The notes: a model not told the origin generated them from the sequence alone. A DNA stretch of 64,000 bases from Paracidovorax oryzae ATCC 19882 (GCF_000687165.1 NZ_JMKU01000013.1:1-64000); one strand, 5' to 3'. Positions 27,167 through 36,360 are shown, counted from the first letter of the stretch. Numbers and translations are program-made.

Positions 27167-27904
27167 ATGCAAAAGCCACCGTTGCTGACCGCGCGCCATG
27201 CGCTGTTTCTCGACTTCGACGGCACGCTTGCCGACATTGCACCGCACCCCGATGCGGTGCAGGTCCATCCTGGCGTGGTGCCGGCCCTGCGGGCCCTGCA
27301 CGAACGCCTGGATGGCGCCCTGGCCATCGCCACGGGCCGCACGCAGGCCGATATCGACCACTTCCTCAGCCCCCTGCAGCTGCCGCTGGCCTGCGAACAC
27401 GGAGCCCAGTACCGGATGGGCAACGGCGTCATCGGCGGCGTGCCGGCGCCCGACCTCGCCCCCGTGGTGCGCGCCGTGCAGCCGCTGCTGGACCGCTATC
27501 CCGCGCTGGTGCTGGAGCGCAAGAGCGCGGGCATGGCCCTGCACTACCGCCAGGCGGTGGAGCTGGAGCCGCTGTGCCGCGCGGCGCTCGAGCATGCGCT
27601 GGCGCAGGCGCCCGGCCTGGAAATCATGCAGGGCAAGTGCGTGCTGGAGATCAAGCCCTCCGGGCCGAACAAGGGCCGGGCGATCGCCGACTTCATGCGC
27701 CAGGCGCCCTTCGCGGGCCGCATCCCCGTGTTCGCGGGCGACGACGTGACCGATGAATACGGCTTCGATGCCGCACAGGCGCTCGGCGGCATCGGCATCA
27801 AGATCGGAGCCGGCGACACCCGTGCGCTGGCGCGCTGCGACGACACCACGGAGCTGCGCGAATGGTTGTTCCAGATGGCATCGCCGGAAGGGTTTCCCGC
27901 ATGA
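27167..27904 (+). CDS. otsB: Trehalose-6-phosphate phosphatase
   Basis: A 245-residue HAD phosphatase removing phosphate from trehalose 6-phosphate. The nucleophile/acid pair is Asp16 and Asp18 in LFLDFDGTLAD; the later HAD motifs are KPSGPNKGRAI and FAGDDVTDEYGF. The stop overlaps the start of the GH15 gene (ATGA), and otsA follows, so the three form one operon for osmoprotectant synthesis and turnover. Confidence 0.94.
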   Translation: MQKPPLLTARHALFLDFDGTLADIAPHPDAVQVHPGVVPALRALHERLDGALAIATGRTQADIDHFLSPLQLPLACEHGAQYRMGNGVIGGVPAPDLAPVVRAVQPLLDRYPALVLERKSAGMALHYRQAVELEPLCRAALEHALAQAPGLEIMQGKCVLEIKPSGPNKGRAIADFMRQAPFAGRIPVFAGDDVTDEYGFDAAQALGGIGIKIGAGDTRALARCDDTTELREWLFQMASPEGFPA

Positions 27905-29841
27905 CTTCTCCCACCTCCGCCTCTCCTGCGCCGCCGCCCCCGGCATCCGCCGCCGCCGGCGCCGCCGCGGCCGCCGCGGCCAGCGCACCGCCCTTCGCCG
28001 ACGGCAACCTCGGGCTATCGCACGACCCGCTGCCGCGCCCGCCGGGCTTCGCCGCGCCCGGGGAGGCCTCGCTGTCGCTCGGCATGGTGGGCAATTGCTC
28101 GGTCAGCGCGCTGGTGGATGCCAACGCCCACATCGTGTGGTGCTGCCTGCCGCGCTTCGACGGCGATCCTGTGTTCAACGCCCTCATTCAGCCCGGCGAA
28201 CAGGGCAGCCGCTTCGCGATCGAACTGGAAGCCCAGGTCGAGAGCCGCCAGTGGTACGAGCCCAATACCGCGGTCCTGCGCACGCGCCTGACGGACCGGT
28301 CCGGCAACAGCATCGAAGTGACCGATTTCGCGCCGCGCTTCCACGCGCGTTCGCGCTTCTTCCGCCCGATGCTGCTGGTGCGGCGCATACGCCCGGTGCA
28401 GGGCTCGCCGCGCATCCGCGTGACGGCGAACGTGCGCTTCGGCTGGGGCAGCGAGAAACCCGGCATCACGCGCGGCAGCAACCACGTGCGCTTCGTGGGC
28501 GCGGACCAGACGCTGCGGCTGAACACCGACGCCCCGCTCTCGCATGTGCTCTCGGGCCAGCCGTTCGTTCTTTCGCGCGAATACAACTTCCTGCTGGGGG
28601 CGGACGAATCGCTGCCCTACGGCATCGCGGACACGGCCCGCTCCTACGAGCAGGAAACCGTCGCCTACTGGCGCCAGTGGACACAGCGCCTGGCGGTGCC
28701 GCTGGAATGGCAGGACGCCGTGATCCGCGCGGCGATCACGCTCAAGCTCTCGCTCTACGAGGACACGGGCGCGATCGTCGCGGCCATGACCACGAGCATC
28801 CCCGAGTCCGCCCACAGCGGCCGCAACTGGGACTACCGCTACTGCTGGCTGCGCGACGCATTCTTCGTGGTGCGCGCGCTCAACAGCCTGTCCGAGACGG
28901 CCACGATGGAGGACTACCTGCGCTGGCTGAGCAACGTGGTGGTGGAGACCAGCAGCGGCCACATCCAGCCGCTCTACGGCATCGGGCTGGAGCGCGAGCT
29001 GCCCGAGTATTTCGTGCCGCAGCTGGCCGGCTACCGCGGCATGGGCCCGGTGCGCGTGGGCAACCAGGCGGCGGAGCATTTCCAGCACGACGTTTACGGC
29101 AACATCGTGCTGGGTGCCGCCCAGGCCTTCCACGACCGGCGCCTGCTGCATCCCGCCGGGCCGGCCGAGTTCGCGCGCATGGAGCACATCGGCGAGCTGG
29201 CGGTGAAGGTGTACGGCACGCCGGACGCCGGCATGTGGGAGCTGCGCACGCGCGCGCGGGTGCATACCTCTTCCGCGCTCATGAGCTGGGCCGCGTGCGA
29301 CCGCCTGGCCAAGATCGCCGACTCGCTGCAGCTGACCGACCGCGCCGGCTACTGGCACGGCCACGCACGGCGCATGAAGGACGAGATCCTGGAGAAGTCC
29401 TGGAGCGACAAGCGCCAGGCCTTCGCGGAAAGCTTCGGCGGCAGCGAGCTGGATGCCAGCGTGCTGCTCATGGCCGAGGTGGGCCTGATCGACCCGCGCG
29501 ACCCGCGCTTCGTGAGCACGGTGGACGCCATGGAGCAGACGCTTTGCGACGGCCCCTACATGCGCCGCTACGAGGCCGCCGACGACTTCGGCAAGCCCGA
29601 CACGGCCTTCAACATCTGCACGTTCTGGCGCATCGACGCCCTGGCGCGCATCGGCCGGCGCAGCCAGGCCCGCGAGATCTTCGAGGCCATGCTCGCCGCC
29701 CGCAACCCGCTGGGCCTGCTGTCGGAAGACACGCATGCGCAGACGGGCGAGATGTGGGGCAACTTCCCGCAGACCTATTCCATGGTGGGCATCATCAATG
29801 CCGCGATGCGCCTGTCGGCGCCCTGGGACAGCGTGATCTGA
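27901..29841 (+). CDS. Glycoside hydrolase family 15 protein (glucoamylase/trehalase-like)
   Basis: A 646-residue protein with an Ala/Pro-rich N-terminus (1-32), an N-terminal beta-sandwich (about 55-270) and an (alpha/alpha)6 barrel (about 280-640). GRNWDYRYCWLRDAFFVVRAL is the GH15 signature around substrate binding, and SEDTHAQTGEMWGNFPQTYS carries the likely C-terminal catalytic carboxylate region. Bacterial GH15 proteins of this layout act as trehalases or glucoamylases. Position between otsB and otsA suggests trehalose or a glucan as substrate, which is inference. No signal peptide is evident, so it is probably cytoplasmic. Confidence 0.88.
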   Translation: MTSPTSASPAPPPPASAAAGAAAAAAASAPPFADGNLGLSHDPLPRPPGFAAPGEASLSLGMVGNCSVSALVDANAHIVWCCLPRFDGDPVFNALIQPGEQGSRFAIELEAQVESRQWYEPNTAVLRTRLTDRSGNSIEVTDFAPRFHARSRFFRPMLLVRRIRPVQGSPRIRVTANVRFGWGSEKPGITRGSNHVRFVGADQTLRLNTDAPLSHVLSGQPFVLSREYNFLLGADESLPYGIADTARSYEQETVAYWRQWTQRLAVPLEWQDAVIRAAITLKLSLYEDTGAIVAAMTTSIPESAHSGRNWDYRYCWLRDAFFVVRALNSLSETATMEDYLRWLSNVVVETSSGHIQPLYGIGLERELPEYFVPQLAGYRGMGPVRVGNQAAEHFQHDVYGNIVLGAAQAFHDRRLLHPAGPAEFARMEHIGELAVKVYGTPDAGMWELRTRARVHTSSALMSWAACDRLAKIADSLQLTDRAGYWHGHARRMKDEILEKSWSDKRQAFAESFGGSELDASVLLMAEVGLIDPRDPRFVSTVDAMEQTLCDGPYMRRYEAADDFGKPDTAFNICTFWRIDALARIGRRSQAREIFEAMLAARNPLGLLSEDTHAQTGEMWGNFPQTYSMVGIINAAMRLSAPWDSVI

Positions 29842-29877
29842 CGGGCGGCCCCCTGGATTGAACAACAAGGAATTCCC

Positions 29878-31257
29878 ATGAGCCGACTCGTCGTCATTTC
29901 CAACCGCATCGCCGATCCCCGCAAACCCGCCGCGGGGGGACTCGCCGTGGCCCTGGGCGAGACGCTGAGCCGCACGGGCGGCATGTGGTTCGGCTGGAGC
30001 GGCACCATCACCGAGGACGGCGTGCCCGGCGAGGGCAAGCTGCAGACGCGCCAGGCGGGAGGCGTGACGCTGGCCACGGTGGACCTGTGCCAGGAGGACC
30101 ACGACAGCTACTACGCGGGCTACAGCAACAGCGTGCTGTGGCCGGTGTTCCACTACCGGCTGGACCTGGCCGATTTCAATGCGGGCTACATCGCGGGCTA
30201 CCGGCGCGTGAACCAGATGTTCGCGCGCAAGCTGCTGCCGCTGCTGAAGGACGACGACATCCTCTGGGTGCACGACTACCACCTGATCCCGCTGGCGGCC
30301 GAACTGCGCGCGCTCGGATGCAGGCAGCGCATCGGCTTCTTCCTCCACATCCCGGTGCCGCCGCCGCTCATCATGGCCGCGATCCCGCAGCACGAATGGC
30401 TGATGCGCTCGCTGTTCGCCTACGACCTCGTGGGCCTGCAGAGCGAGGCGGACGTGTCCCACTTCACGCAGTACCTGAGGACCGAAGGCGGCGCCGAAAG
30501 CGTGGGCCCGCAGCGGCTGCGCGCCTTCGGCGGCACGGTGCAGGTGGGGGCCTTCCCGATCGGCATCGATGTGGACGAGTTCTCGCGCCTCACCGCCGCA
30601 CCGGACGCCGTGCAGACCTACGAGGCGATGAAGAACGAGTATTCGCGGCGGCGCCTGCTGATGGGCATCGACCGGCTGGATTACTCCAAGGGCATTCCGC
30701 AGCGGGTGCGGGCGTTCCGCGAACTGCTGGCGCGCTATCCCGAGAACCAGCACAGCGCCACGCTCATCATGATCGCGTCCCCGACGCGCGACAGCGTGAA
30801 CGCCTATGCCGACCTGCGGCACGAACTCGAGGGCCTGTGCGGGGCCATCAACGGCGACCACGGCGACCTGGACTGGATGCCCGTGCGCTACATCCACCGC
30901 ACCGTGGCCCGCAAGCGCGTGCCCGGGCTGTGCCGGGCCTCGGCCGTGGGGCTGGTCACGCCGCTGCGCGACGGCATGAACCTCGTGGCCAAGGAATACG
31001 TGGCGGCACAGGATCCGGAAGACCCGGGCGTGCTCGTGCTCTCGCGTTTCGCGGGCGCGGCGGAGCAGATGAAGGAAGCGCTGCTGGTGAACCCCTACGA
31101 CACCCAGGGCATGGCCGACTGCATCCAGACCGCGCTGCGCATGCCACTCGCGGAGCGCCAGCAGCGCCACCGGGCCCTGATGGAGCGCATCCGCCGGCAC
31201 GACATCCACTGGTGGCGGCGCACCTTCCTGGACGCCCTGGAAAAGGCGCAGGACTGA
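29878..31257 (+). CDS. otsA: Alpha,alpha-trehalose-6-phosphate synthase
   Basis: A 459-residue GT20 glycosyltransferase joining UDP-glucose and glucose 6-phosphate to trehalose 6-phosphate. N-terminal [13 protein letters not shown], glucose-6-phosphate site [27 protein letters not shown], the [14 protein letters not shown] loop and C-terminal [12 protein letters not shown] are all present. It follows the GH15 gene by 36 bp with AAGGAA before the ATG. Together with otsB it gives the complete OtsAB pathway. Confidence 0.96.
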   Translation: MSRLVVISNRIADPRKPAAGGLAVALGETLSRTGGMWFGWSGTITEDGVPGEGKLQTRQAGGVTLATVDLCQEDHDSYYAGYSNSVLWPVFHYRLDLADFNAGYIAGYRRVNQMFARKLLPLLKDDDILWVHDYHLIPLAAELRALGCRQRIGFFLHIPVPPPLIMAAIPQHEWLMRSLFAYDLVGLQSEADVSHFTQYLRTEGGAESVGPQRLRAFGGTVQVGAFPIGIDVDEFSRLTAAPDAVQTYEAMKNEYSRRRLLMGIDRLDYSKGIPQRVRAFRELLARYPENQHSATLIMIASPTRDSVNAYADLRHELEGLCGAINGDHGDLDWMPVRYIHRTVARKRVPGLCRASAVGLVTPLRDGMNLVAKEYVAAQDPEDPGVLVLSRFAGAAEQMKEALLVNPYDTQGMADCIQTALRMPLAERQQRHRALMERIRRHDIHWWRRTFLDALEKAQD

Positions 31258-31281
31258 GCCGCCACGCGGCACAATGCGCGC

Positions 31282-31542
31282 ATGGCCCAAGGCAAACGCA
31301 TCTCCGTGGACATCTCCGAGGACGCCCTGCAGGCGATCCGCGCCCTCGGCGCGGCGGCGAAGCAGGCGCGACTGGCGGCAGGTGACGGCCAGGCCGCGGC
31401 CGCCGCGCGGCTCGGGGTGCATGTGCAGACGATCGGCCGGATCGAATCCGGCGAACCCGGTGTCGCCATCGGGCACGTCATGGGCCTGCTGGCGCTCTAC
31501 GGGGTCGCCGTCGCCGCAAGCACTCCGGCCGCCGGGCCCTGA
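31282..31542 (+). CDS. Small helix-turn-helix (XRE-like) protein
   Basis: An 86-residue protein with an XRE/Cro-type helix-turn-helix at about residues 26-75 (AAKQARLAAGDGQAAAAARL, then VHVQTIGRIESGEPGVAIG). It follows otsA by 24 bp on the same strand and could regulate the trehalose operon or be an orphan antitoxin-like repressor. No partner toxin gene is adjacent. It converges with the ROK gene, whose stop lies 8 bp away. Confidence 0.75.
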   Translation: MAQGKRISVDISEDALQAIRALGAAAKQARLAAGDGQAAAAARLGVHVQTIGRIESGEPGVAIGHVMGLLALYGVAVAASTPAAGP

Positions 31543-31550
31543 GCCTGCGC

Positions 31551-32486
31551 TCAGCCGGCCATGGCGAGCGCCGCGTAATCCCCGATCTGGAGCCCCAGGC
31601 CGGCCGGCACCACCTGCACGCCGCCGGTGAGCGCGGGCAGGTGGCCCGACACTTCCGCCTGCAGGCGGGGCAGCAGGAAATCCTGGTGGTGCAGGAACAC
31701 GCTCCCGCCGACGCTGATGCGCTGCAGGTCCAGGATGGCGACAAGGTTGTAGAGCATGCGGCCGAGCACGCGGCACATCTGTGCCACGGCCTCGGCGGCG
31801 GCGGCGTCGCCCTCGCGCGCGGCACCGATCAGGCCGCCGGCATCGCGGCCCCAGCGGCGCGGGATGGCATTGCCCGCCACCAGCGACTCCACGTCGCCCA
31901 CGTTGCCGCAGCCGCAGGTGGCCTCCGGCGGACCGTCGCTGGAAAAGCTGTGGCCCGCATGCCCCGCGTTGCCGTTCTTGCCGCGCAGTACGCTGCCGTC
32001 CACGCACAGGCCCACGCCGACGCCGGTGCTCCAGGTGACGTAGGCGCAGTGGTCCTGCCCCTGCAGCGCACCCCAGCGGCGTTCGGCCACCAGGGCCGCC
32101 ACGGCGTCGTTCTGCACGTTCACGCGGCCCAGCACCTCGGCCAGCGGGGCCTGCAGCGGGATGCGCGTCCAGTCGTTGGGCAGCAGGCTGCGGTCGGCCC
32201 CGGGCAGTCCTCCGCAGATGTTGGGGGTGGAGACCTCGACCATGCCGTCCTGCAGGACGAAGGGCCCGCAACTCGCCACGCCGGTGGACTGCAGTTGCGC
32301 ACGCGATATGCCGGCCTCGGAACAGGCCTCGTCCACCATGCGCAGGCACTGGCGCGCGAGCGCGTCGGGCGGCCCTTCCTTCACGGTCGGCTCGCTGCGC
32401 CGCGCCACGAGCGCGGCCCGGTCCGTTCCCGCGGGCGCCAGCGCCACCGCGACCTTCGTTCCCCCTATGTCGATACAAGCTCTCAT
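31551..32486 (-). CDS. ROK-family sugar kinase / regulator-like protein
   Basis: A 311-residue ROK protein with the N-terminal phosphate motif CIDIGGTKVAVALAP, NDAVAALVAERRWG (catalytic Asp) and STGVGVGLCVDG. There is no N-terminal DNA-binding domain, so it is kinase-like (glucose, fructose or N-acetyl sugar). The structural zinc motif CxCGxxGCxE is altered: residues read CGCGNVGDVE, with Asp for the third Cys. I start at ATG 32486 (MRACIDIGG), because 12 codons upstream are unlike the family. Sugar unknown. Confidence 0.87.
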   Translation of the reverse strand: MRACIDIGGTKVAVALAPAGTDRAALVARRSEPTVKEGPPDALARQCLRMVDEACSEAGISRAQLQSTGVASCGPFVLQDGMVEVSTPNICGGLPGADRSLLPNDWTRIPLQAPLAEVLGRVNVQNDAVAALVAERRWGALQGQDHCAYVTWSTGVGVGLCVDGSVLRGKNGNAGHAGHSFSSDGPPEATCGCGNVGDVESLVAGNAIPRRWGRDAGGLIGAAREGDAAAAEAVAQMCRVLGRMLYNLVAILDLQRISVGGSVFLHHQDFLLPRLQAEVSGHLPALTGGVQVVPAGLGLQIGDYAALAMAG

Positions 32487-33111
32487 CGCCACCTCGGTCG
32501 ATCGGAAAAGGCGCCGCGCCATGCCGGCGCGCGCCGCGAAACATCGAGCCGGCAGTATGGATGCAACCGGCGTGTCTGCAGTGTAGGCCGGGGGCGCCGG
32601 AGGCCCGGAATGCCACCCCCATCGAAGCGCAAGGACCGGAGATCACGCGGACTGCCAGCCACAGGCTGATCCTCCCCCGGTTTCCTGCGAGTCCCCTGCG
32701 CAATCAGGCGGTGCTTGCTTTATGACTCCTGGACTGCGTGCATGCCGCGCCAAATATTTACTTCCAAATTATTTTTATATTAAATCAATATTATTATTAT
32801 TGTCACCAAGACGACAGTCCCATTTTTCCGTTGTATTCTCAGGCTGCAAGAGATGACAGCGGATCCACACCGACCACTCCGATATTTTCGATTCGCCGCG
32901 ATAGGCACCTACGTGCTTCCAACAACTAATTCTGCTTCCTGATTCAACAGGCGCTCCAGCCATGAATACTGCCGTCGCCCATCCTGAACCGGCAATTCAC
33001 TGACCCACCCGATACCCGACATCAAAAGCTTTGGCGGTTATTTTCCGAATTTCCCCCATTGCCCGGTGATTTCTGGAATCCTGATCCGGAAATCTCCCAA
33101 ACCTCCCGCAC
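32487..33111. other. Gene-free AT-rich spacer before the 33-42 kb biosynthetic cluster
   Basis: About 620 bp without a credible gene. The left 200 bp are GC-rich like the chromosome. From about 32740 to 32990 the composition shifts sharply, with runs such as AATTATTTTTATATTAAATC near 32767-32790 and a TATTATTATTATTG tract. Such DNA often marks a horizontally acquired promoter or a silencer (H-NS/MvaT-like) target. I looked for a Fur box, a lux box and a PIP box and found no convincing match. The promoter of the cluster should lie here. Confidence 0.6.
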
Positions 33112-33660
33112 ATGTACTCAATTCAATCCCGCCTTGGCACGGTGACGCACCTGTTTCTTGTTTGTTCATCCCTGGCGGGATCGCCCGCGGCCATGGCCGC
33201 GAATTCCGGGATACCGGTCCGCTTGGCCGTAGGAACCAAGGCAGCGCCCCCCTCCTCCCCGGCAGCGGCACCGGATTCACGCCCGGTTGTACTGGTTTCG
33301 AAGTCCGTACCCGCCACGGCCCGTACCGTCAAGGCTTCAGACAGGGACCCGCACTACATCACACGGCACGGCACGCACTTCACATACAGGTGCCATGTTC
33401 CCTACACCCTTCCCGGCCAGGTGGCAGCCATCGAGGTCTGCGAAATCGAGCCGGTGGATCTGGAAATCCTGTCGTGGCCGGAAACCGAGGTGATCCACAT
33501 CATTCAGGGCATGGTGACCGTCACCGGAACGGATGGCTTGGGCAAGACCTATTCGGCAGGAGACATCTTCGTGCTGCCCCAAGGATTCAAGGGTACGTGG
33601 AGCCAGACCCGGAAGCTCCTCAAGGTCGCGGTACGGCAGCCACTGTATTGGAAGGAATGA
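33112..33660 (+). CDS. Cupin-domain protein (DUF861/cupin_3-like), possibly exported
   Basis: A 182-residue protein. Residues 10-35 (VTHLFLVCSSLAGSPAAMAA) look like a Sec signal peptide; a linker rich in Pro/Ala/Ser follows, then one cupin barrel (about 85-180) with EVIHIIQGMVTVTGTDGLGK and YSAGDIFVLPQGFKGTW. This is the DUF861 sub-type, related to ureidoglycine aminohydrolase and small metal-binding cupins. Only part of the usual His/Glu metal set is visible (Glu-x-x-His in ETEVIH). It is the first gene of the cluster and ends 25 bp before the next. Its role is unknown; cupins in natural-product clusters may do metal-dependent rearrangements. Confidence 0.7.
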   Translation: MYSIQSRLGTVTHLFLVCSSLAGSPAAMAANSGIPVRLAVGTKAAPPSSPAAAPDSRPVVLVSKSVPATARTVKASDRDPHYITRHGTHFTYRCHVPYTLPGQVAAIEVCEIEPVDLEILSWPETEVIHIIQGMVTVTGTDGLGKTYSAGDIFVLPQGFKGTWSQTRKLLKVAVRQPLYWKE

Positions 33661-33685
33661 AGGTGCCCTACCAGGAAGCAGCAAC

Positions 33686-34657
33686 ATGACGGCGGTTCGT
33701 TCACACGACGCTGTCGCACGCACGCCCGTCCATATCGGAGCGGCCTGCTATGCGGCGGGACCTCTGGTGCCCCTCGAAGAAGCGATCAGCGACGAGGCCA
33801 TGCGGGCAAGGCTGCGCAATCCGAACCACGGTTCAGATACGTTCCCCCAATGGGACCACGACATCGCTGATCTGGCGGAATCTGCCATCACTCAGTGCAT
33901 GGCATCGGCCGGCAGGCAGGCATCGCAGATCGATGCCGTCTTCCTCACATCCAACGGGCTGGACGCCCGGAACAACCTGGACGGTAGCTGGCTGGGCGTG
34001 CTGGATGCCCGGCTGGGCCTTTGCCATGCTCCGCACTACCAGTTGGGCATGGCTGGATGCGCAGGCTTCCACTGGGCGGCGAAGCTCGCAACGGGCCTGA
34101 TCGAATCGGGACAGTGCGATCACATCCTTGTCGCCAGTTTCGACAAGGCACAGGACGGATTGCAGCGCCTGTATGCGGAGAACCCGGACTTCCCCTATCT
34201 CACCGGCGATGCGGCCGCGGCATGCATCTTCAGCAGCTCTCCGGCATCACTGGATTACCGGCTGGTCGGGCGCGTCATCAACAAGTGGGATGGACGGCAA
34301 GCCATCCGGACGTCCCTCGAAGAAGAAGTCCGCTGCATCGCCCGCCTTATCGACGAGGCCCTCGAAAGCGCGGCGATGCGCGCCGAAGAGATAGACCTGC
34401 TCATCTCCAACAATTATTCGCTCGACATCAGCCGCCTCTACTGCCAGATCGCCGGGCTGGACTATGCGAAGGCATTCACGCGCACCATCGCCAGCCACGC
34501 GCATTGTTTCGGCTCGGACAACCTCATCAACCTCCACCACGCCGGTCGCCTGGCAGGGGTCGGCGCAGGCCAGAAAACCATGCTTTTCAGTGCCGGACCG
34601 TTCCAGTGGGGCGCCTGCCTGCTCGAAAGAACCAGTGTTTTCGGGGAGGGTGCATGA
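33686..34657 (+). CDS. KAS III-like (FabH-family) acyl-transfer enzyme with altered active site
   Basis: A 323-residue thiolase-fold protein. The acyl-binding Cys is kept (Cys125 in LGMAGCAGFHWAAK). Where FabH has the His of PHQAN the aligned place reads ISNNYS (Asn242), and the third region reads HAHCFGSDNLINL (His271/273, Asn279), as in the divergent 3-oxoacyl-ACP synthase III subfamily rather than true FabH. Such proteins often move an acyl group onto an oxygen, nitrogen or unusual carbon instead of making fatty acids. The next gene, an adenylation-carrier protein, starts inside its stop (ATGA), so the carrier-bound acyl group is the likely donor or acceptor. Confidence 0.8.
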   Translation: MTAVRSHDAVARTPVHIGAACYAAGPLVPLEEAISDEAMRARLRNPNHGSDTFPQWDHDIADLAESAITQCMASAGRQASQIDAVFLTSNGLDARNNLDGSWLGVLDARLGLCHAPHYQLGMAGCAGFHWAAKLATGLIESGQCDHILVASFDKAQDGLQRLYAENPDFPYLTGDAAAACIFSSSPASLDYRLVGRVINKWDGRQAIRTSLEEEVRCIARLIDEALESAAMRAEEIDLLISNNYSLDISRLYCQIAGLDYAKAFTRTIASHAHCFGSDNLINLHHAGRLAGVGAGQKTMLFSAGPFQWGACLLERTSVFGEGA

Positions 34658-36360
34658 CCAGTGTGATGCACCGGCTCTCGGAAATCGTGCGCCGGCAGCC
34701 GCAAGCTGCGGCGCTCATCTCCGATGCACAAACGCTCAGCTACCAGGACCTGGGCCTGCGCATCGCGCAAATCGCCCGGTCGATCGACGCCTGGTTCCAG
34801 ACGCACCTCGGCCGCGAAGCGGGCAGCGGCGACGCCATCGGCATCTGCATGGGAAAGAGCACCGATCTCTATGCGTCGATCCTGGCCATCCTCGCCACGG
34901 GCGCGAGCTATGTTCCTGTCGATCCCTCGCTCCCTGCGCAATTGCAGGCGCACATCCTGGAAACCTGCAACTGCAGGCTGGTTCTGGCGGCGCCCGGCAC
35001 CCGGCTCCCGGTCTCCGGGGTATGCGTTGCTCCGCCCGGCGAGGCCGCCGGCAGCCATCCATCGCAGTCCGCAGCGTGGGCATTCCCATGCCGAGCAACG
35101 GGGCGGGACCGCTGCTACACCATCTTCACGTCCGGATCCACCGGACGCCCGAAAGGCGTGCAGATCCGGCACGACGGCGTACTGCACCTCGTCGACTGGG
35201 TGCTCCGCGAGATAGCGCCGAAGGCATGCCACCGGGTACTGCAGTACTCCACGATCAACTTCGACGCCTCGGTGCTGGACATTTTCCCCGCGCTCCTGGC
35301 AGGTGCCACCCTCTGCATTCCCCGCGATGACCAGCGGCTGTCCGCCACCGCGCTTGCGGAGTTCTGCGCGCGCCACGGGATCCATCAGGCGTTCCTGCCG
35401 CCAGCCATGCTCTCCGTGCTCGACCCGCAGCAGTTCCCGGCACTGGAGACCCTGCTCACGGGCGGAGAAGCCTGCAGTCCTGCGGTAATCCAGGCGTGGG
35501 CGGCGGAGCGTCGGTTCTACAACCTCTACGGCCCCACGGAGTGCACTGTCCTCGTGGCGTTCAAGCGCATGGAGGCATGCCAGGCGCGGACCAACATCGG
35601 GCAGGCTATCGACGGCGCACGGTTGCATGTCCTGGATGAACAGATGCAGCCGGCAGTTCGGGGAGAACTGCACGTCGCCGGCCCGATGGTGTCACCGGGG
35701 TACATGGGTGACTCTCTGGCGACCGCGCGGAAGTTCGTCCTTTGCCCCGAAGTGGATGAAGGCCGCCTCTACAAGACCGGAGACATCGTCGAACGGGATG
35801 CCCACGGCGACCTTCATTTCCTGGGCCGTCTGGATCGGCAGGTGAAGGTCCGCGGATTTCGCGTGGAGCTCGAGGAAATCGAAGGCGCCCTGGTGCAGTC
35901 GGGGTGTCTGCAGGCGGCGGTCAGGCTATCGCCGCAGGGGCAGCTGGTCGCCTATGTCGCACTGCCCCCGCAGACAGGGCTGGACGCACTGCGCCAGCAG
36001 CTTGCTCAGCATTTGAGCGACTACAAGATACCGCAGTGCTTCATCCCGATGCAGCAGCTTCCCCTCAAGGTCAACGGCAAAGTGGATTTCGATGCCCTGC
36101 CAGCCACCGCGCCACGGGATGCGGCAGTGGCTTCCAGCCGGCCCTGCGAGCCCATTCTCTCCCTTTGGGAGGAAATCCTGGATCTCCCGCAGGGCTCGCT
36201 GGATGCCCATTCCGACTTCCAGGAGGTCGGCGGGACCTCCATCAAGGCGATCCGCCTGCTGAGCGCCATCGAGGAACGCTTCGGAACGCGCATCCGGTTC
36301 TCGGAGTTCCTCGAGAACCCCACGCCCCATTTTCTGTACAACGCGATACCTCATCCATGA
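34654..36360 (+). CDS. NRPS-like adenylation-carrier (A-T) didomain protein
   Basis: A 568-residue protein with an adenylation domain (about 10-480; A3 YTIFTSGSTGRPKG at 155-168, A5 YNLYGPTEC, A8 LDRQVKVRGFRVELEEIEG, A10 LPLKVNGKVD with the catalytic Lys) and a C-terminal carrier domain whose phosphopantetheine Ser is Ser529 (EVGGTSIKAI). Asp204 in INFDASVLDIF sits where amino-acid-activating domains bind the alpha-amine, so an alpha-amino acid is the likely substrate. By eye the pocket code is about D-A-L-F-L-G-L-V-L-K; I do not map it to a residue. There is no condensation or thioesterase domain, so partners must offload the product. ATGA overlaps couple it on both sides. Confidence 0.9.
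   Translation: MTSVMHRLSEIVRRQPQAAALISDAQTLSYQDLGLRIAQIARSIDAWFQTHLGREAGSGDAIGICMGKSTDLYASILAILATGASYVPVDPSLPAQLQAHILETCNCRLVLAAPGTRLPVSGVCVAPPGEAAGSHPSQSAAWAFPCRATGRDRCYTIFTSGSTGRPKGVQIRHDGVLHLVDWVLREIAPKACHRVLQYSTINFDASVLDIFPALLAGATLCIPRDDQRLSATALAEFCARHGIHQAFLPPAMLSVLDPQQFPALETLLTGGEACSPAVIQAWAAERRFYNLYGPTECTVLVAFKRMEACQARTNIGQAIDGARLHVLDEQMQPAVRGELHVAGPMVSPGYMGDSLATARKFVLCPEVDEGRLYKTGDIVERDAHGDLHFLGRLDRQVKVRGFRVELEEIEGALVQSGCLQAAVRLSPQGQLVAYVALPPQTGLDALRQQLAQHLSDYKIPQCFIPMQQLPLKVNGKVDFDALPATAPRDAAVASSRPCEPILSLWEEILDLPQGSLDAHSDFQEVGGTSIKAIRLLSAIEERFGTRIRFSEFLENPTPHFLYNAIPHP

Noticed and set aside
28015-32703. Very long minus-strand frame (1562 codons) across the trehalose and ROK region
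   Set aside because: It is antisense to otsB-GH15-otsA-type genes with clear motifs, is rich in His/Arg/Ala, and has no domain; a GC-skew shadow frame.
32587-33111. Fur box controlling the hydroxamate-like cluster
   Set aside because: AT-rich stretches superficially resemble GATAAT repeats, but no 19-bp site with acceptable symmetry was found.
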